A stretch of DNA of 64,000 nucleotides from Xiheimicrobium sp052034585 (GCA_052034585.1 JBPOIJ010000105.1:1-64000), one strand, 5' to 3'. Shown: positions 53,677-63,159, numbered from the stretch's first letter. Notes: generated from the sequence alone by a model not told the origin. Numbers and translations: made by a program.

Positions 53677-55129
53677 GGCGACGGCGCCGCCGGGACTCAA
53701 GTCGATCGTCTCCGGCACGATCGTCTACGCCCTTTCGGCCGTGCTCTCAGCTGCGGTCGGGCTCCTCGTCGTCCCCGTCTACACCTCGGCCTTCGTTCCC
53801 TCCGAATACGGAGTGCTCTCTCAGTTCAGCGTGACGACCGCGCTCGCGACGATTCTGGTGAGCTTCGGATTGGACAACTCGGCCGCCGTCTGGTTCTTCC
53901 AGTCGCCCTCGGACGACGAGCGTCGCAAGACCTTCAGCTCCTGGCTCGCATTCACGCTGGGCATCGGTGGCGCCCTCGGGCTGCTCTCGCTCCTGGCAAG
54001 CCCGCTCCTCGCCCGCTTCGTCCTTCATGACGTCGAGCTTGCTCATTTGTGGCGCGTCTACGCGCTCACCTTGGTCCTGGCTGGCATCCCACGAATCGGG
54101 AACCTCTGGTTTCGAAACGCAAACAGGCCGGTCGTCTCCGCGCTCCTCTCGCTGTCGATCACTGCGCTCACCGGGGCCTGCGGCGCGCTGCTCGTGACGA
54201 CGACTTCCCTCGGGGTGAAGGCCGTGCTCCTTGGCCAGGTCGCGGGGTTCGCGGCCGGTGCTGTGGCGACCCTGTTCATGATGCGAGGCGTTCTCGGCCT
54301 TCGGTGGGTCGAGCGCGGCCGTCTGGTCGAGATGCTGCGTTTCTCGTACCCGCTCGTTGGGGTCTCGGTGCTCACCTGGCTGATGAGCTCCGCGGTGCTC
54401 TACTGGGTGAACCAGTTCTGCTCTCAGGCCGACGCCGGTCTCTATTCGGTGGGCGCGAGCCTCGCTGGGGTCATCAGCTTGGCGACCTTTGCGTTCGCCC
54501 AGGCCTGGAGTCCGTTTGCGCTCTCCATCGGCTCGACGCCCCAGGGGCCTCGGATCATCGGGCTCGCGACCGAGACCTACTTCGCTGCGATGGCGGTCGC
54601 GGCGTTTCTTCTTGCCGGGCTTGCCTTGCCTCTCCTCGAGCTCTTGCCTCGCGAAGCGTACGCGCAGTCACACTGGGTCACCTCGATTCTGGGGGTGAAC
54701 GCCCTCGTCGCCGGCCTGCCCCAGATCTACGCGGTCACCTTCTCGCTCAAGAAGTCGAGCATGCCCCTGGCACGCGCAACCGCATTCGGCGCGCTCACGA
54801 CGGTCGTCGTCACTGCCGCGCTCATCGGCCCGTTCGGAAAAGAGGGGGCCGCGGTTGGCGTCGTCACGGGTACCATCACCTACTCCGTCGTCGGGTTCGC
54901 CGCGTCGCAGCGATTGATGCCGATTCAGGTCAACCTGACTCGAGTTGGCTTGGTGTGTCTCGGCTTGCTGTCGTGGGGCAGCGCCTTCGTGGTGTTGGAG
55001 TCGCGCGGTGCGCTCGCCCCAGTGCGCAGAGGCGTGTTGCTGGTGACCTTCATCATGGCCGTCGCGCTGATCTATCGAACCCCGGTGCGCAGCCTGCTGT
55101 CAGCGGCGCGCAAGAAGAGCATCGCGTAG
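53660..55129 (+). CDS. wzx: Wzx-type polysaccharide flippase
   Basis: The 489-residue protein is a polytopic MATE/MVF-like transporter with about 12-14 membrane helices and the typical early motif LVVPVYTSAFVPSEYGVLSQFS. It probably flips undecaprenyl-linked glycan units across the inner membrane. Its ATG lies 17 bases inside hisH, and its end overlaps the convergent hisF2 by 30 bases. Confidence 0.88.
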   Translation: MASSPEATAPPGLKSIVSGTIVYALSAVLSAAVGLLVVPVYTSAFVPSEYGVLSQFSVTTALATILVSFGLDNSAAVWFFQSPSDDERRKTFSSWLAFTLGIGGALGLLSLLASPLLARFVLHDVELAHLWRVYALTLVLAGIPRIGNLWFRNANRPVVSALLSLSITALTGACGALLVTTTSLGVKAVLLGQVAGFAAGAVATLFMMRGVLGLRWVERGRLVEMLRFSYPLVGVSVLTWLMSSAVLYWVNQFCSQADAGLYSVGASLAGVISLATFAFAQAWSPFALSIGSTPQGPRIIGLATETYFAAMAVAAFLLAGLALPLLELLPREAYAQSHWVTSILGVNALVAGLPQIYAVTFSLKKSSMPLARATAFGALTTVVVTAALIGPFGKEGAAVGVVTGTITYSVVGFAASQRLMPIQVNLTRVGLVCLGLLSWGSAFVVLESRGALAPVRRGVLLVTFIMAVALIYRTPVRSLLSAARKKSIA

Positions 55130-55870
55130 GAGATCGCGGTCTGGAAAGTTGACGAGAACGCCCAGGCCCTCGCCCTGAAAGACGACCATGCTTCCGAGCG
55201 CGACCGCGGAGGCACCCACCCTCAGCGCGTCGCGAATGTGGTCGACTCGGCCCGCGCCCCCGTTGGCGATGACGGGGATTCGCACTGCAGCGGCGACTTG
55301 GTGAACGAGGTCGAGGTCGTATCCTCTCCAGGTCCCTTCCTGGTCGATCGAGGTGAGCAACAGCTCTCCACACCCGGAGCGCTCGAGCGCTCTCGCCCAC
55401 TCGACGGGGTTCTTCCCCGTCGGTCTCGCCGCCGCAGTCGACACCACCTCGTAGCGGCCGAAGAGCTTCTTTCGAACGTCGATGCTCCCAATGACGGCCT
55501 GGGCACCGAACTCGCCAGAGATTCGCTCGATGAGCCCTGGTTGTTCGATGGCTCCCGTATTGAGCACGACCTTCTCGTAGCCCATTCTCAGGAGGTCGCG
55601 CGCGGTCTGAACCGACCGAATTCCACCGCCCACCGCGAGCGGCATGAACGCCTCGGAGGCGAGCTCCTCGAGCGTTCGAAGGTCGGGCGTGCTGTTGCGA
55701 CGAGTTGCACCGATGTCGAGTACGCAGAGCTCGTCGACCTCGAGCTCGTTGAAGATGCGAACGGTGTTCGCCGGGTCCCCCACGTACACGGGCGCCTTGA
55801 ACCGCACCGTCTTGACGAGCCCTCCGTCGTCCAGGAGCAGGCAGGGAATCGCGCGCGGACGAACGCTCAC
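55100..55870 (-). CDS. hisF: HisF2/WbuZ-type glycosyl amidation cyclase subunit
   Basis: GTG 55870 gives 256 residues. It is a (beta/alpha)8 HisF homologue (LAVGGGIRSVQTARDLL, VVLNTGAI, IGSIDVRKK, IANGGAGRVDHI). The first catalytic Asp of HisF (CLDVKDG) is Leu 11 here (IPCLLLDDGGLVK), the pattern of WbuZ proteins. It probably pairs with HisH2 to channel ammonia to WbpG. GTG overlaps the upstream acetyltransferase stop. Confidence 0.9.
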   Translation of the reverse strand: MSVRPRAIPCLLLDDGGLVKTVRFKAPVYVGDPANTVRIFNELEVDELCVLDIGATRRNSTPDLRTLEELASEAFMPLAVGGGIRSVQTARDLLRMGYEKVVLNTGAIEQPGLIERISGEFGAQAVIGSIDVRKKLFGRYEVVSTAAARPTGKNPVEWARALERSGCGELLLTSIDQEGTWRGYDLDLVHQVAAAVRIPVIANGGAGRVDHIRDALRVGASAVALGSMVVFQGEGLGVLVNFPDRDLLRDALLARR

Positions 55871-56430
55871 GATCCCCCCAAGATGCGCACCGGGTTCCCA
55901 GCCGCCTTCGACCCTGCCGGCAGAGAGACGTTCACGAAGCTGTTGGCGCCGACGACGACCCCGTCGCCGATGGTGACGCCACGCCCGACCACCACGTTCG
56001 GGCCGAGATAGACGCGATTCCCCAGGACGACGGGGCTGCGCTCGATCGGTGCGCCCGTGAGTGTTTGTGCAATGTTGTCGTGTGTATAGATTTGTACTCC
56101 GGCAGACAGCGTGCAGTGGTCGCCAATTCGCAGACCGCCAGAACCGTCGAGCACGGTGTACGGACCAACCCAGCAGTGCTGTCCAAGCGACACGTCTCCA
56201 ATGACGAGGCAGCTGTCGTACACGCTGGTGCCCTCGCCCCAGCCCATGCGATTCGCGCGATCCCACCGGTCGATGAGGTAGTCACCGAGTGAGAGAAACC
56301 GTTTGAATTTCGTCTCTTTCAGCCGGGCGACGACGTCGATCGCGCGAAGGAGCGGTTCGAGCACGTCGGCGGCCGCCGCTTCTCCGCTCTCTCTCAGCTC
56401 CTTCAGCACCTGTCGTGACAAGGACGGCAT
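55867..56430 (-). CDS. Hexapeptide-repeat acyltransferase
   Basis: ATG 56430 (MPSLSRQVLKELRE) gives 187 residues; the longer frame is shadow. A helical N-terminal part (about 1-65) precedes a left-handed beta-helix (YDSCLVIGDVSLGQHCWVGPYTVLD) with the catalytic His in YTHDN and a closing NPVRILGG. It probably acetylates an amino sugar. It starts two bases after the epimerase stop. Confidence 0.88.
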   Translation of the reverse strand: MPSLSRQVLKELRESGEAAAADVLEPLLRAIDVVARLKETKFKRFLSLGDYLIDRWDRANRMGWGEGTSVYDSCLVIGDVSLGQHCWVGPYTVLDGSGGLRIGDHCTLSAGVQIYTHDNIAQTLTGAPIERSPVVLGNRVYLGPNVVVGRGVTIGDGVVVGANSFVNVSLPAGSKAAGNPVRILGGS

Positions 56431-56432
56431 GC

Positions 56433-57395
56433 TCAGACCAGCTTCGCGTCGCGGTACCACTGCGCAGTTCGCTCGATTCCTTCCTCGAGCCCGATCGTCG
56501 CTTCGAACCCGAGCAGCTCCCTCATCTTCGAGGTGTCGGGAATGCGAAGCTCGATGTCGGCAGAGAGCGCAGCCTTGAACACGATCTTCGAGTTCGACTT
56601 CAGCACGCGCTTGATGGTCGTCGCGAGCGCATACACCGTGGTGACTTCCCTGCTGTTGCCAACGTTGAACGATTGTCCGACCGCCTTCGGGTCGGAGATG
56701 GCCTTCAGGAGGAACGTCACCATGTCGTCGACGTAGCACCACGCGCGAATCTGGCTTCCGTCTCCGTAGATGTTCAGGTCTTCGTTGTTCAGCGCACGGC
56801 GAATGAAGATCTGGAGGGCACCCTCGCCGGTTTGTCCAGGTCCGTAGATGTTGAAAGGGCGAATGGTGACGGTCGGGAGCCCGTACTGCGCATGGTAGGC
56901 GTGCGCGAGGTGCTCTCCGGCGAGCTTCGAGACCGCGTAGACCCAGCGCGCCTCGCCGACCGAGCCAGCGACCGTCGAGTGCTTCTCGGACACCCGGTAC
57001 GCCATCGACCCGAACACCTCGGACGTCGAGAAGTCGACGAAGCGCTGAATGCCACCTGCCTCGTGCGCGGCTCTGAGCGCGTTGGCCGTTCCGAGCATGT
57101 TGATCTCCATCGTTCGCACTGGTGACTTGATCACCGTGTCGATGCCGGCGATCGCCGCAGCGTGAACGACGACGGTGGCTCCCTTCATCGCCTTCGAGAG
57201 CCCTGGGCCGTCCAGCACGTCACCCTTCACGACCTTCACGTTCTTGTGTTGGCCGATCGCGGTGTGCTGCAAGGTGTTGCGATCAAAATTGTCGAAGATC
57301 GTCACTTGGTTCTGTTCGCAGAGAATGCCTGCCAACCTGGAACCGATGAAGCCCGCGCCACCAGTGATGAAGACCGTCTGATCCTTGATGCTCAT
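56433..57395 (-). CDS. NAD-dependent nucleotide-sugar epimerase/dehydratase
   Basis: The 320-residue extended SDR protein has TGGAGFIGS, VHAAAIAG, the catalytic YAVSK and RPFNIYGPGQTGEGALQ. It resembles GalE and WbpK-like enzymes. It probably makes or interconverts a UDP-sugar for the glycan. It begins one base before the wbpG stop. Confidence 0.9.
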   Translation of the reverse strand: MSIKDQTVFITGGAGFIGSRLAGILCEQNQVTIFDNFDRNTLQHTAIGQHKNVKVVKGDVLDGPGLSKAMKGATVVVHAAAIAGIDTVIKSPVRTMEINMLGTANALRAAHEAGGIQRFVDFSTSEVFGSMAYRVSEKHSTVAGSVGEARWVYAVSKLAGEHLAHAYHAQYGLPTVTIRPFNIYGPGQTGEGALQIFIRRALNNEDLNIYGDGSQIRAWCYVDDMVTFLLKAISDPKAVGQSFNVGNSREVTTVYALATTIKRVLKSNSKIVFKAALSADIELRIPDTSKMRELLGFEATIGLEEGIERTAQWYRDAKLV

Positions 57396-57396
57396 G

Positions 57397-58602
57397 TCAA
57401 ATCTCGTTCTTGGAGGTGTACTTGATGTAAAAACTCATTGGTACGAGGTTGGCCTTGGCGAGGACGTAGAACATCGGCCGCAGCCGCTCGAAACGTTTCT
57501 TGTATGTCGGGTAGTCACGATACGACTTGTTGGGCCTGCGAAGGATCGACAGGAATTCCTCCGAGGAGTAGCCCAATCGCTTGATGAAGTAGTCGAGCAG
57601 GCCGTCTTCCATCGTCGGGGTCGTCGCATATTCGGCGAGCGCCTGCTCGCGTGTCATGAGCCCCGCCCGAACCGAGGCCGAGAGAGTGTTGTTGCGGTTG
57701 TCGAACCCGAACTTGATGGGGTTGTAGTAGGCGTGGTGGAAGGCAGTGATGCGATTCTCGAGGTGATGGCCGCCGTAGTCTTGCCATCCCAACTCGGAGG
57801 ACAGAATGCGCTTCGCCTCCTGCTTCGAGTAGGCGATGTACCACAGTGGGCGGATCTTCCTGATGCGGAGGCCGACCGTCCATTTCATGAAGGCCGCGAA
57901 CTTCATGTTCGGGTACGTCTTCATCGGCATCGAACCGAATTGCTTGTGCACCGATTCGATGTACTTCCCGTCCATGTAGATGGTGCCGAGCGGCGAGAGG
58001 CCCTCGGCGATGTACGAGTGGCCCTCGAGCACGTACTTGATGCCGTGCTTGCTCGCCGCGCGGTAGAGCGTCTCGGCGAGGGCGATGTCGGTCGCGCAGT
58101 CGAGGTCTGGCACGCTCGCTTCGAAGAACGAACGAATGATGTCGTCCGCCTCCTTGTTCGCCACGACGTGTGTGTACAGATCGACCTTCAGCTTTTGCAG
58201 CACCTTCCTGATGTTCTCGGTCGCGATCGCCGTGTTCCACGTGTTGTCGTAGTGCACCGCGAGTGGTCGGAGGCCCCACTCGATCGCCTTCAGGAGCATG
58301 AACGACGAATCGGTGCCGCCGCTCACGCCGACGATGCAGTCGTACTTCTTGCCCTTCCCCGCAGCCTTGATCTCGTCGACGAGGTCGCGCATGCGCGCTT
58401 CGCCGGCAGGCTCGCCGGTATGGTACTCAGCCTGCAGCTTCTCGACCGTTCGGCAGTAGACGCAGACGCCCTCGTCGTCGAACGTGATGCCCTTGATCTT
58501 CTCGTCATAGATGCAGCGCGAGCAGATCTTCAGACCCGAGAGATCTCGGCCCGTGGGAACGGGGAGAGGGACTTCGTGTCGCAACTGAGAGGCGGAACTC
58601 AT
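57397..58602 (-). CDS. wbpG: N-acetyl sugar amidotransferase (WbpG-like)
   Basis: The 401-residue protein has a four-Cys zinc-type motif (Cys 27, 30, 47, 50), then an ATP pyrophosphatase PP-loop SGGTDSS (94-100). It matches the WbpG/LegG amidotransferase family by eye. Family knowledge: it adenylates a carbonyl group of a sugar and uses ammonia from HisH2/HisF2 to form an amidine or amide. It overlaps the upstream aminotransferase by four bases. Confidence 0.93.
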   Translation of the reverse strand: MSSASQLRHEVPLPVPTGRDLSGLKICSRCIYDEKIKGITFDDEGVCVYCRTVEKLQAEYHTGEPAGEARMRDLVDEIKAAGKGKKYDCIVGVSGGTDSSFMLLKAIEWGLRPLAVHYDNTWNTAIATENIRKVLQKLKVDLYTHVVANKEADDIIRSFFEASVPDLDCATDIALAETLYRAASKHGIKYVLEGHSYIAEGLSPLGTIYMDGKYIESVHKQFGSMPMKTYPNMKFAAFMKWTVGLRIRKIRPLWYIAYSKQEAKRILSSELGWQDYGGHHLENRITAFHHAYYNPIKFGFDNRNNTLSASVRAGLMTREQALAEYATTPTMEDGLLDYFIKRLGYSSEEFLSILRRPNKSYRDYPTYKKRFERLRPMFYVLAKANLVPMSFYIKYTSKNEI

Positions 58603-59783
58603 GAGTGCTCGTAGGCAGTGAGAGCGGCAATGACGTCGTCTTGCTCCGACGTGCTCATGCCATGGAACAACGGAATGAGCACCGTTTCATCGCGGAGGCG
58701 CTCGCTCTCGCGAAGTGCATCACAGCGGTTCTGGCACCCGCGTTCGCAGGCGCCTGGGAATGCCGCGCAGCCCCAGGTCGTCCGGTCCGCGTAGGCCGGT
58801 TCCTGGTGGGCATTGCCGACTCCCCGGCGGCAGGCGATCTGACGGTCGAGCAGGAACTGCATCAACTCCCGCTGCGCGCCGGGTCTCACCGAGACCGGGT
58901 AGCTTTGCCAATTCGTGCGCACGTCTCGCGGGAGCACGTGGGCTCTGACACGCGTGAAGCCCTCGAGAGCTCGGTGATAGCGCTCGCCGAGGGCGAGGCG
59001 CTCGGTGAGTATCGCGTCGAGACGTGCGAGCTGAGTGCGCCCAATCGACGCGCCGAGATCCGTCATTCGGTAGTTGAAGCCCACCTCGGCGAAGTCCTCG
59101 AACGAGACGACCGGCTTCGTCTGCACCGTGTTGCTGACGGGAAGGAAGTGATTGCGCATCGCGCGGAGCCGCTTCGCCTCTGCCTCGGAGTCGGTCGTGA
59201 TCATCCCTCCGTCGCCCGTGGTCACGATCTTTCGCGGGTGGAACGAAAAGCAGGCGAGGTTTCCATGCGGCCGGCCGACACGTTGCCACTCGCCTCCGGT
59301 GCGCAGAGCACTCCCCAAGGCGCACGCGGCGTCTTCGATGACGGGCACACCGCGCCGATTGGCGATCTCGATGATCGGCAAGATCGAACAGGGAATGCCG
59401 ATCTGGTGGACTGGCATGATTGCGCGAGTCCGCGGCGTGATGGCGCGTTCGACCTCCGAGGGAGAAAGGCCGAAGGTCTCGGCCTCGACGTCGACGAACA
59501 CGGGAATTGCTCCGACCGCACGGACGGCGTTCGCGGTCGCGATGAAGCTGTGCGAGGCGGTGATGACCTGATCACCCGGCTTGACCCCCACCAGGCGAAG
59601 GGCCAGCTCGAGGGCGAGCGTTCCGTTGGCGACCGCGATTGCATGACGAGCGCCAACGGCCGCGGCGAACTCCTGCTCGAAGCGCTGAACCTCGGGGCCC
59701 TGCATGACCCAGCCCGATCGAATGACTCTCGTCGCGGCTTCGGTTTCGGCTTCGGTGAATTGGGGTCGCGTAATAGGAATCAC
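58599..59783 (-). CDS. DegT/DnrJ/EryC1/StrS aminotransferase
   Basis: The 394-residue PLP enzyme starts at GTG 59783. It has the motifs SGWVMQGPEVQRFE, VIEDAACALG and the PLP lysine in CFSFHPRKIVTTGDGGM (Lys 185). A Cys-rich insert (CAAFPGACERGCQNRC, 339-354) lies near the C terminus. It would make a second amino sugar for the glycan. It is the first gene of the five-gene minus-strand operon ending in hisF2. Confidence 0.92.
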   Translation of the reverse strand: MIPITRPQFTEAETEAATRVIRSGWVMQGPEVQRFEQEFAAAVGARHAIAVANGTLALELALRLVGVKPGDQVITASHSFIATANAVRAVGAIPVFVDVEAETFGLSPSEVERAITPRTRAIMPVHQIGIPCSILPIIEIANRRGVPVIEDAACALGSALRTGGEWQRVGRPHGNLACFSFHPRKIVTTGDGGMITTDSEAEAKRLRAMRNHFLPVSNTVQTKPVVSFEDFAEVGFNYRMTDLGASIGRTQLARLDAILTERLALGERYHRALEGFTRVRAHVLPRDVRTNWQSYPVSVRPGAQRELMQFLLDRQIACRRGVGNAHQEPAYADRTTWGCAAFPGACERGCQNRCDALRESERLRDETVLIPLFHGMSTSEQDDVIAALTAYEHS

Positions 59784-59825
59784 TCGTTACCTCCGCGCTC
59801 CTGCGCGAATGGACTGGAAGCAAGC

Positions 59826-61040
59826 GTGCGCGTCTTCATCGGTTGCGAAGAGATCGCCTCGGTCATCGGCGGGTTGTCGACGGGCTTTCGGGAGCTGGGC
59901 CACGAAGTCACTGCGATGGTGACCCAACCGCCGCGCTTCGATCTCGGTGCGCAGTTCGACGTCGTGCGCGGAAAGGTGCTCGGCCGCTTCGCACGCGCGC
60001 ACACGAACGCCAGCATCCTCAGCCGGTTCGGTGATCGCGCAGATGACTTCCTCTCGCCGGTGTGGAACGGCATCGCCACTCCCCAATACCTCGCTCACGA
60101 TCTCTTTGTCTTCGTGTGGCGGCCGTGGGTACCGTCGGCCGCGCTCTTTCCGCTGCTCAAGCGCCTGGGCCGAAAGATCGTCGTCTACTACCTCGGCTCC
60201 GAGGTGCGCTTCCCTGCCGCATTCTCGCAGGAGTTCGGCGTGGACGTCGCGAACTGGGGCGAAAGTGTGCTGCGCGAGTCGCTCGCTCCGAAGTTGCGCA
60301 AGGTGCGCGTAGCGGAGCGATATGCCGACGCGATCTTCTCGGTCCCCGATCAGGCAGGGCTGCAGCTTCGGCCGTATTTCCATACGTGGCTGCCCGTCGT
60401 CGTCCCCCTGGAGCGCGCCCCACGTCCCCAGAACTCCCGACCCTTGGTGTTGCACGCACCGTCGACGCGAGACCTCAAGGGGACCTCTCACGTGGTCGCC
60501 GCCGTCGAAGCACTCAAAGCCGCTGGGCATCAGTTCGACTTCGAGCTGATCTCCGGAAGGCCTCGCGCTGAAGTGCTCGCTGCGCTCGCGCGCGCCGACA
60601 TCCTGGTGGACGAGCTGCTGCTCCATGGGCCGGGCGTCTTGAGCGCCGAGGCGATGCTCCTGGGGTGCGCGGTGGCGACTCGTACGCTCGCTCCTCATGG
60701 CGACTGGAATCCGCCCGTGCTCGACGTGCGGCCGGCGACCGTCCAAGCGGGGATCGAGCGCCTCCTGACCGACGTTCCGTTTCGTGAGGCCTTGCGCGAC
60801 GCTGGCTGGGCCTGGGCGCGGAAACACGTCAACCCGGCGGCGGTGGCCAAGAGGGTTCTCGACGCGGTCGAGGGGGGGCGGCCCGAGTACGAGCCTCGCT
60901 TCTTCGTCGACCGGTTCACCCCGCCGAGCGGACTTCGGATCGACCTCGCGACGCGAGCCCTGACCGAGACGGTCGTCAACCGCTGGTGTCGTTCACCGGC
61001 CGATGATCTGCGGTCGCTCAAGGTCCGCGGGCTCGCGTAG
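59826..61040 (+). CDS. Putative glycosyltransferase
   Basis: GTG 59826 (VRVFIGCEEIASVIGGLSTGF) gives 404 residues; the longer frame from 58605 is a shadow of the aminotransferase. It resembles GT-B enzymes: KIVVYYLGSEVRFP, PLVLHAPSTRDLKGTSHVVAAVE and DELLLHGPGVLSAEAMLLGCAV. The exact family is not recognised. It is divergent from the aminotransferase with 42 bases between starts. Confidence 0.78.
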   Translation: MRVFIGCEEIASVIGGLSTGFRELGHEVTAMVTQPPRFDLGAQFDVVRGKVLGRFARAHTNASILSRFGDRADDFLSPVWNGIATPQYLAHDLFVFVWRPWVPSAALFPLLKRLGRKIVVYYLGSEVRFPAAFSQEFGVDVANWGESVLRESLAPKLRKVRVAERYADAIFSVPDQAGLQLRPYFHTWLPVVVPLERAPRPQNSRPLVLHAPSTRDLKGTSHVVAAVEALKAAGHQFDFELISGRPRAEVLAALARADILVDELLLHGPGVLSAEAMLLGCAVATRTLAPHGDWNPPVLDVRPATVQAGIERLLTDVPFREALRDAGWAWARKHVNPAAVAKRVLDAVEGGRPEYEPRFFVDRFTPPSGLRIDLATRALTETVVNRWCRSPADDLRSLKVRGLA

Positions 61041-61230
61041 AACGCAGTGAGGCTCTTTCCAGTCTTCCGTTCGCCCATGTCGTCTCGCGATCGCGAGGCT
61101 CGTACCACGGAGACACCTCGATCGCCTCGCGCTTCGTGCCCGACTCGAGCCTTGCGATTCATGAACCGTCGAGGGTCGGCCGGGCACTTTGCGTTGCCCC
61201 TGGCGGTCGCGTCTGGCAGGGACGAACCGA
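61041..61230. other. Largest intergenic region in the window
   Basis: About 190 bases upstream of asnB. I see no convincing promoter, terminator or small gene; an open frame across it overlaps the asnB start and is not coding-like. Confidence 0.6.
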
Positions 61231-63159
61231 ATGTGCGGCATTTGCGGCTTCTGGTCGGCTGATCTTCCGAGCGCGACGTCGGCGCGTGATCGGCTGCGCG
61301 CGATGAACGACACCATCGCCCACCGCGGACCCGACGGCAGTGGGGAGTGGTTCGATCCACCCACCGGAGTCGGCTTCGGTCACCGGCGCCTCGCCATCAT
61401 CGATCTGTCCGACTCGGGTCTGCAGCCGATGCGCTCGGCGTCGGGCCGCTTCACGATCTGCTTCAACGGAGAGGTCTTCAACTTCGAGGCGCTTCGTCAC
61501 GAGCTCGCCCAGCTCGGCGCCGCGCCTCGCTGGAGAGGCCACTCCGACACCGAGGTGATGCTCGCCGCCATCGAGCACTGGGGCCTGGACGGCGCGGTCT
61601 CGCGCTTCGTCGGCATGTTCGCCTTCGCCCTGTGGGACGCCCAGGAGCGCACGCTCTCGCTCGTGCGCGATCGCCTCGGCATCAAGCCGCTCTTCTGGTC
61701 GGTGACTGGCACCGGGCTGTGTTTCGGCTCCGAGCTCAAGGCGTTGAAGCCGTTCCCAGGTTTCTCGACCCAAGTCGATCGCCGCGCCGTCGCCGAGTAC
61801 CTCGGCAGCTACTGCGTGCCGGCCCCGCGGACGATCTACGAAGGCACCTTCAAGCTCGAGCCGGGCACGATCGCGACCTTCACCTCCGCGAAAGGCCAAC
61901 CCACCTTCCGTCGCTTCTGGTCGGCGGCCGAGGTCGCGCGTGAAGGGCTTCGAAACCCCTTTCGGGGCAGCGAGGCCGAGGCGATCGACGAGCTGGAGCG
62001 CCTCCTCAAGGAGGTCATCGGTCTGCGGATGATCGCCGACGTGCCGCTCGGCGCGTTCCTCTCCGGTGGCGTCGACTCCTCGACGGTCGTCGCGCTCATG
62101 CAGGCGCAGAGCAGCCGGCCGGTGCATACCTTCTCCATCGAGAACGAGAACCCGGCCTTCGACGAGTCGTCAGCCTCGCGCGCCGTCGCCGCGCACCTCG
62201 GCACCCACCACACGCCGCTGCGGGTCACCGAGCAAGACGCGCTCGACGTCGTGCCGCTCTTGCCAGCGATGTACGACGAGCCGTTCGCCGACTCCTCGCA
62301 GATCCCGACCTATCTCGTCTCGAAGCTGGCCCGGCGAAACGTGACGGTCTCGCTCTCGGGCGACGGCGGTGACGAGCTCTTCGGTGGCTACAACCGGCAC
62401 ATCTTCGGACCGAAGGTCTGGAAGTGGCACCAACGCGTCCCCAAGTTGGCGCGCACGGCTGCGGCGCGGGCGATGACGCTCCTCTCGCCGGCCACCATCG
62501 ACGCCCTCTACGCGAGGGGCGAACGGGTGCTGCCGAAGTTCAGGCTGCCTGGCTACAAGGTGCACAAGCTGGCGACGGTGATGACTGCGAGGTCGCCCGA
62601 TGAGCTCCACGAGACGTTGTCGAGTCACTGGCAGCTCGGCGACGGCGTGCTTCGTGAGGGAGACGTCAGTCACGCTCCACTCCTCGAGGTGTTGGGTGAG
62701 GGGGGCGTGGCCGAGCGGATGATGTACCGCGATCTCGTCCGGTATCTCCCCGACGACATCCTCACCAAGGTCGACCGAGCCTCGATGGCAGTCAGCCTGG
62801 AGGCACGTGTTCCGCTGCTCGATCACCGGCTGGTCGCGTTCGCCTGGTCGCTCCCCGCCTCCTTGAAGGTTCGGAAGACGACGGGGAAGTACGCGCTCCG
62901 GCAGGTGCTCTCACGGTACGTCCCCCCATCGTCGCTCTCTCAAGCGAAGATGGGCTTCGGGATTCCGGTGGCCGACTGGCTGCGCGGGCCGCTGCGCGAA
63001 TGGGCAGAGGGCCTGCTCGAAGCCCGGGCGATGACCGCCGAAGGGTTCTTCGACGCCGAGGTCGTACGACGACGCTGGAACCAGCTCCAAGCCGGCACGC
63101 ACCCATGGCACAACCACCTCTGGGACATCCTGAGCTTCCAGGCATGGCTGCGGTCGTGA
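61231..63159 (+). CDS. asnB: Asparagine synthase (glutamine-hydrolysing)
   Basis: ATG 61231 places the nucleophile Cys at position 2 (MCGICGF), which fixes the start. The 642-residue product has an N-terminal glutaminase (AHRGPDGSGEW, FNGEVFNF) and a C-terminal synthetase with PP-loop SGGVDSST and LSGDGGDELFGGY. AsnB-like genes in polysaccharide clusters may amidate a uronic acid instead of making asparagine, which is possible here given the uronate pathway. Confidence 0.93.
   Translation: MCGICGFWSADLPSATSARDRLRAMNDTIAHRGPDGSGEWFDPPTGVGFGHRRLAIIDLSDSGLQPMRSASGRFTICFNGEVFNFEALRHELAQLGAAPRWRGHSDTEVMLAAIEHWGLDGAVSRFVGMFAFALWDAQERTLSLVRDRLGIKPLFWSVTGTGLCFGSELKALKPFPGFSTQVDRRAVAEYLGSYCVPAPRTIYEGTFKLEPGTIATFTSAKGQPTFRRFWSAAEVAREGLRNPFRGSEAEAIDELERLLKEVIGLRMIADVPLGAFLSGGVDSSTVVALMQAQSSRPVHTFSIENENPAFDESSASRAVAAHLGTHHTPLRVTEQDALDVVPLLPAMYDEPFADSSQIPTYLVSKLARRNVTVSLSGDGGDELFGGYNRHIFGPKVWKWHQRVPKLARTAAARAMTLLSPATIDALYARGERVLPKFRLPGYKVHKLATVMTARSPDELHETLSSHWQLGDGVLREGDVSHAPLLEVLGEGGVAERMMYRDLVRYLPDDILTKVDRASMAVSLEARVPLLDHRLVAFAWSLPASLKVRKTTGKYALRQVLSRYVPPSSLSQAKMGFGIPVADWLRGPLREWAEGLLEARAMTAEGFFDAEVVRRRWNQLQAGTHPWHNHLWDILSFQAWLRS

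Noticed and set aside
53047..55870. hisH and hisF as part of the histidine operon
   Set aside because: Their neighbours are wbp-like genes, HisF lacks the first catalytic Asp, and no other his gene is nearby.
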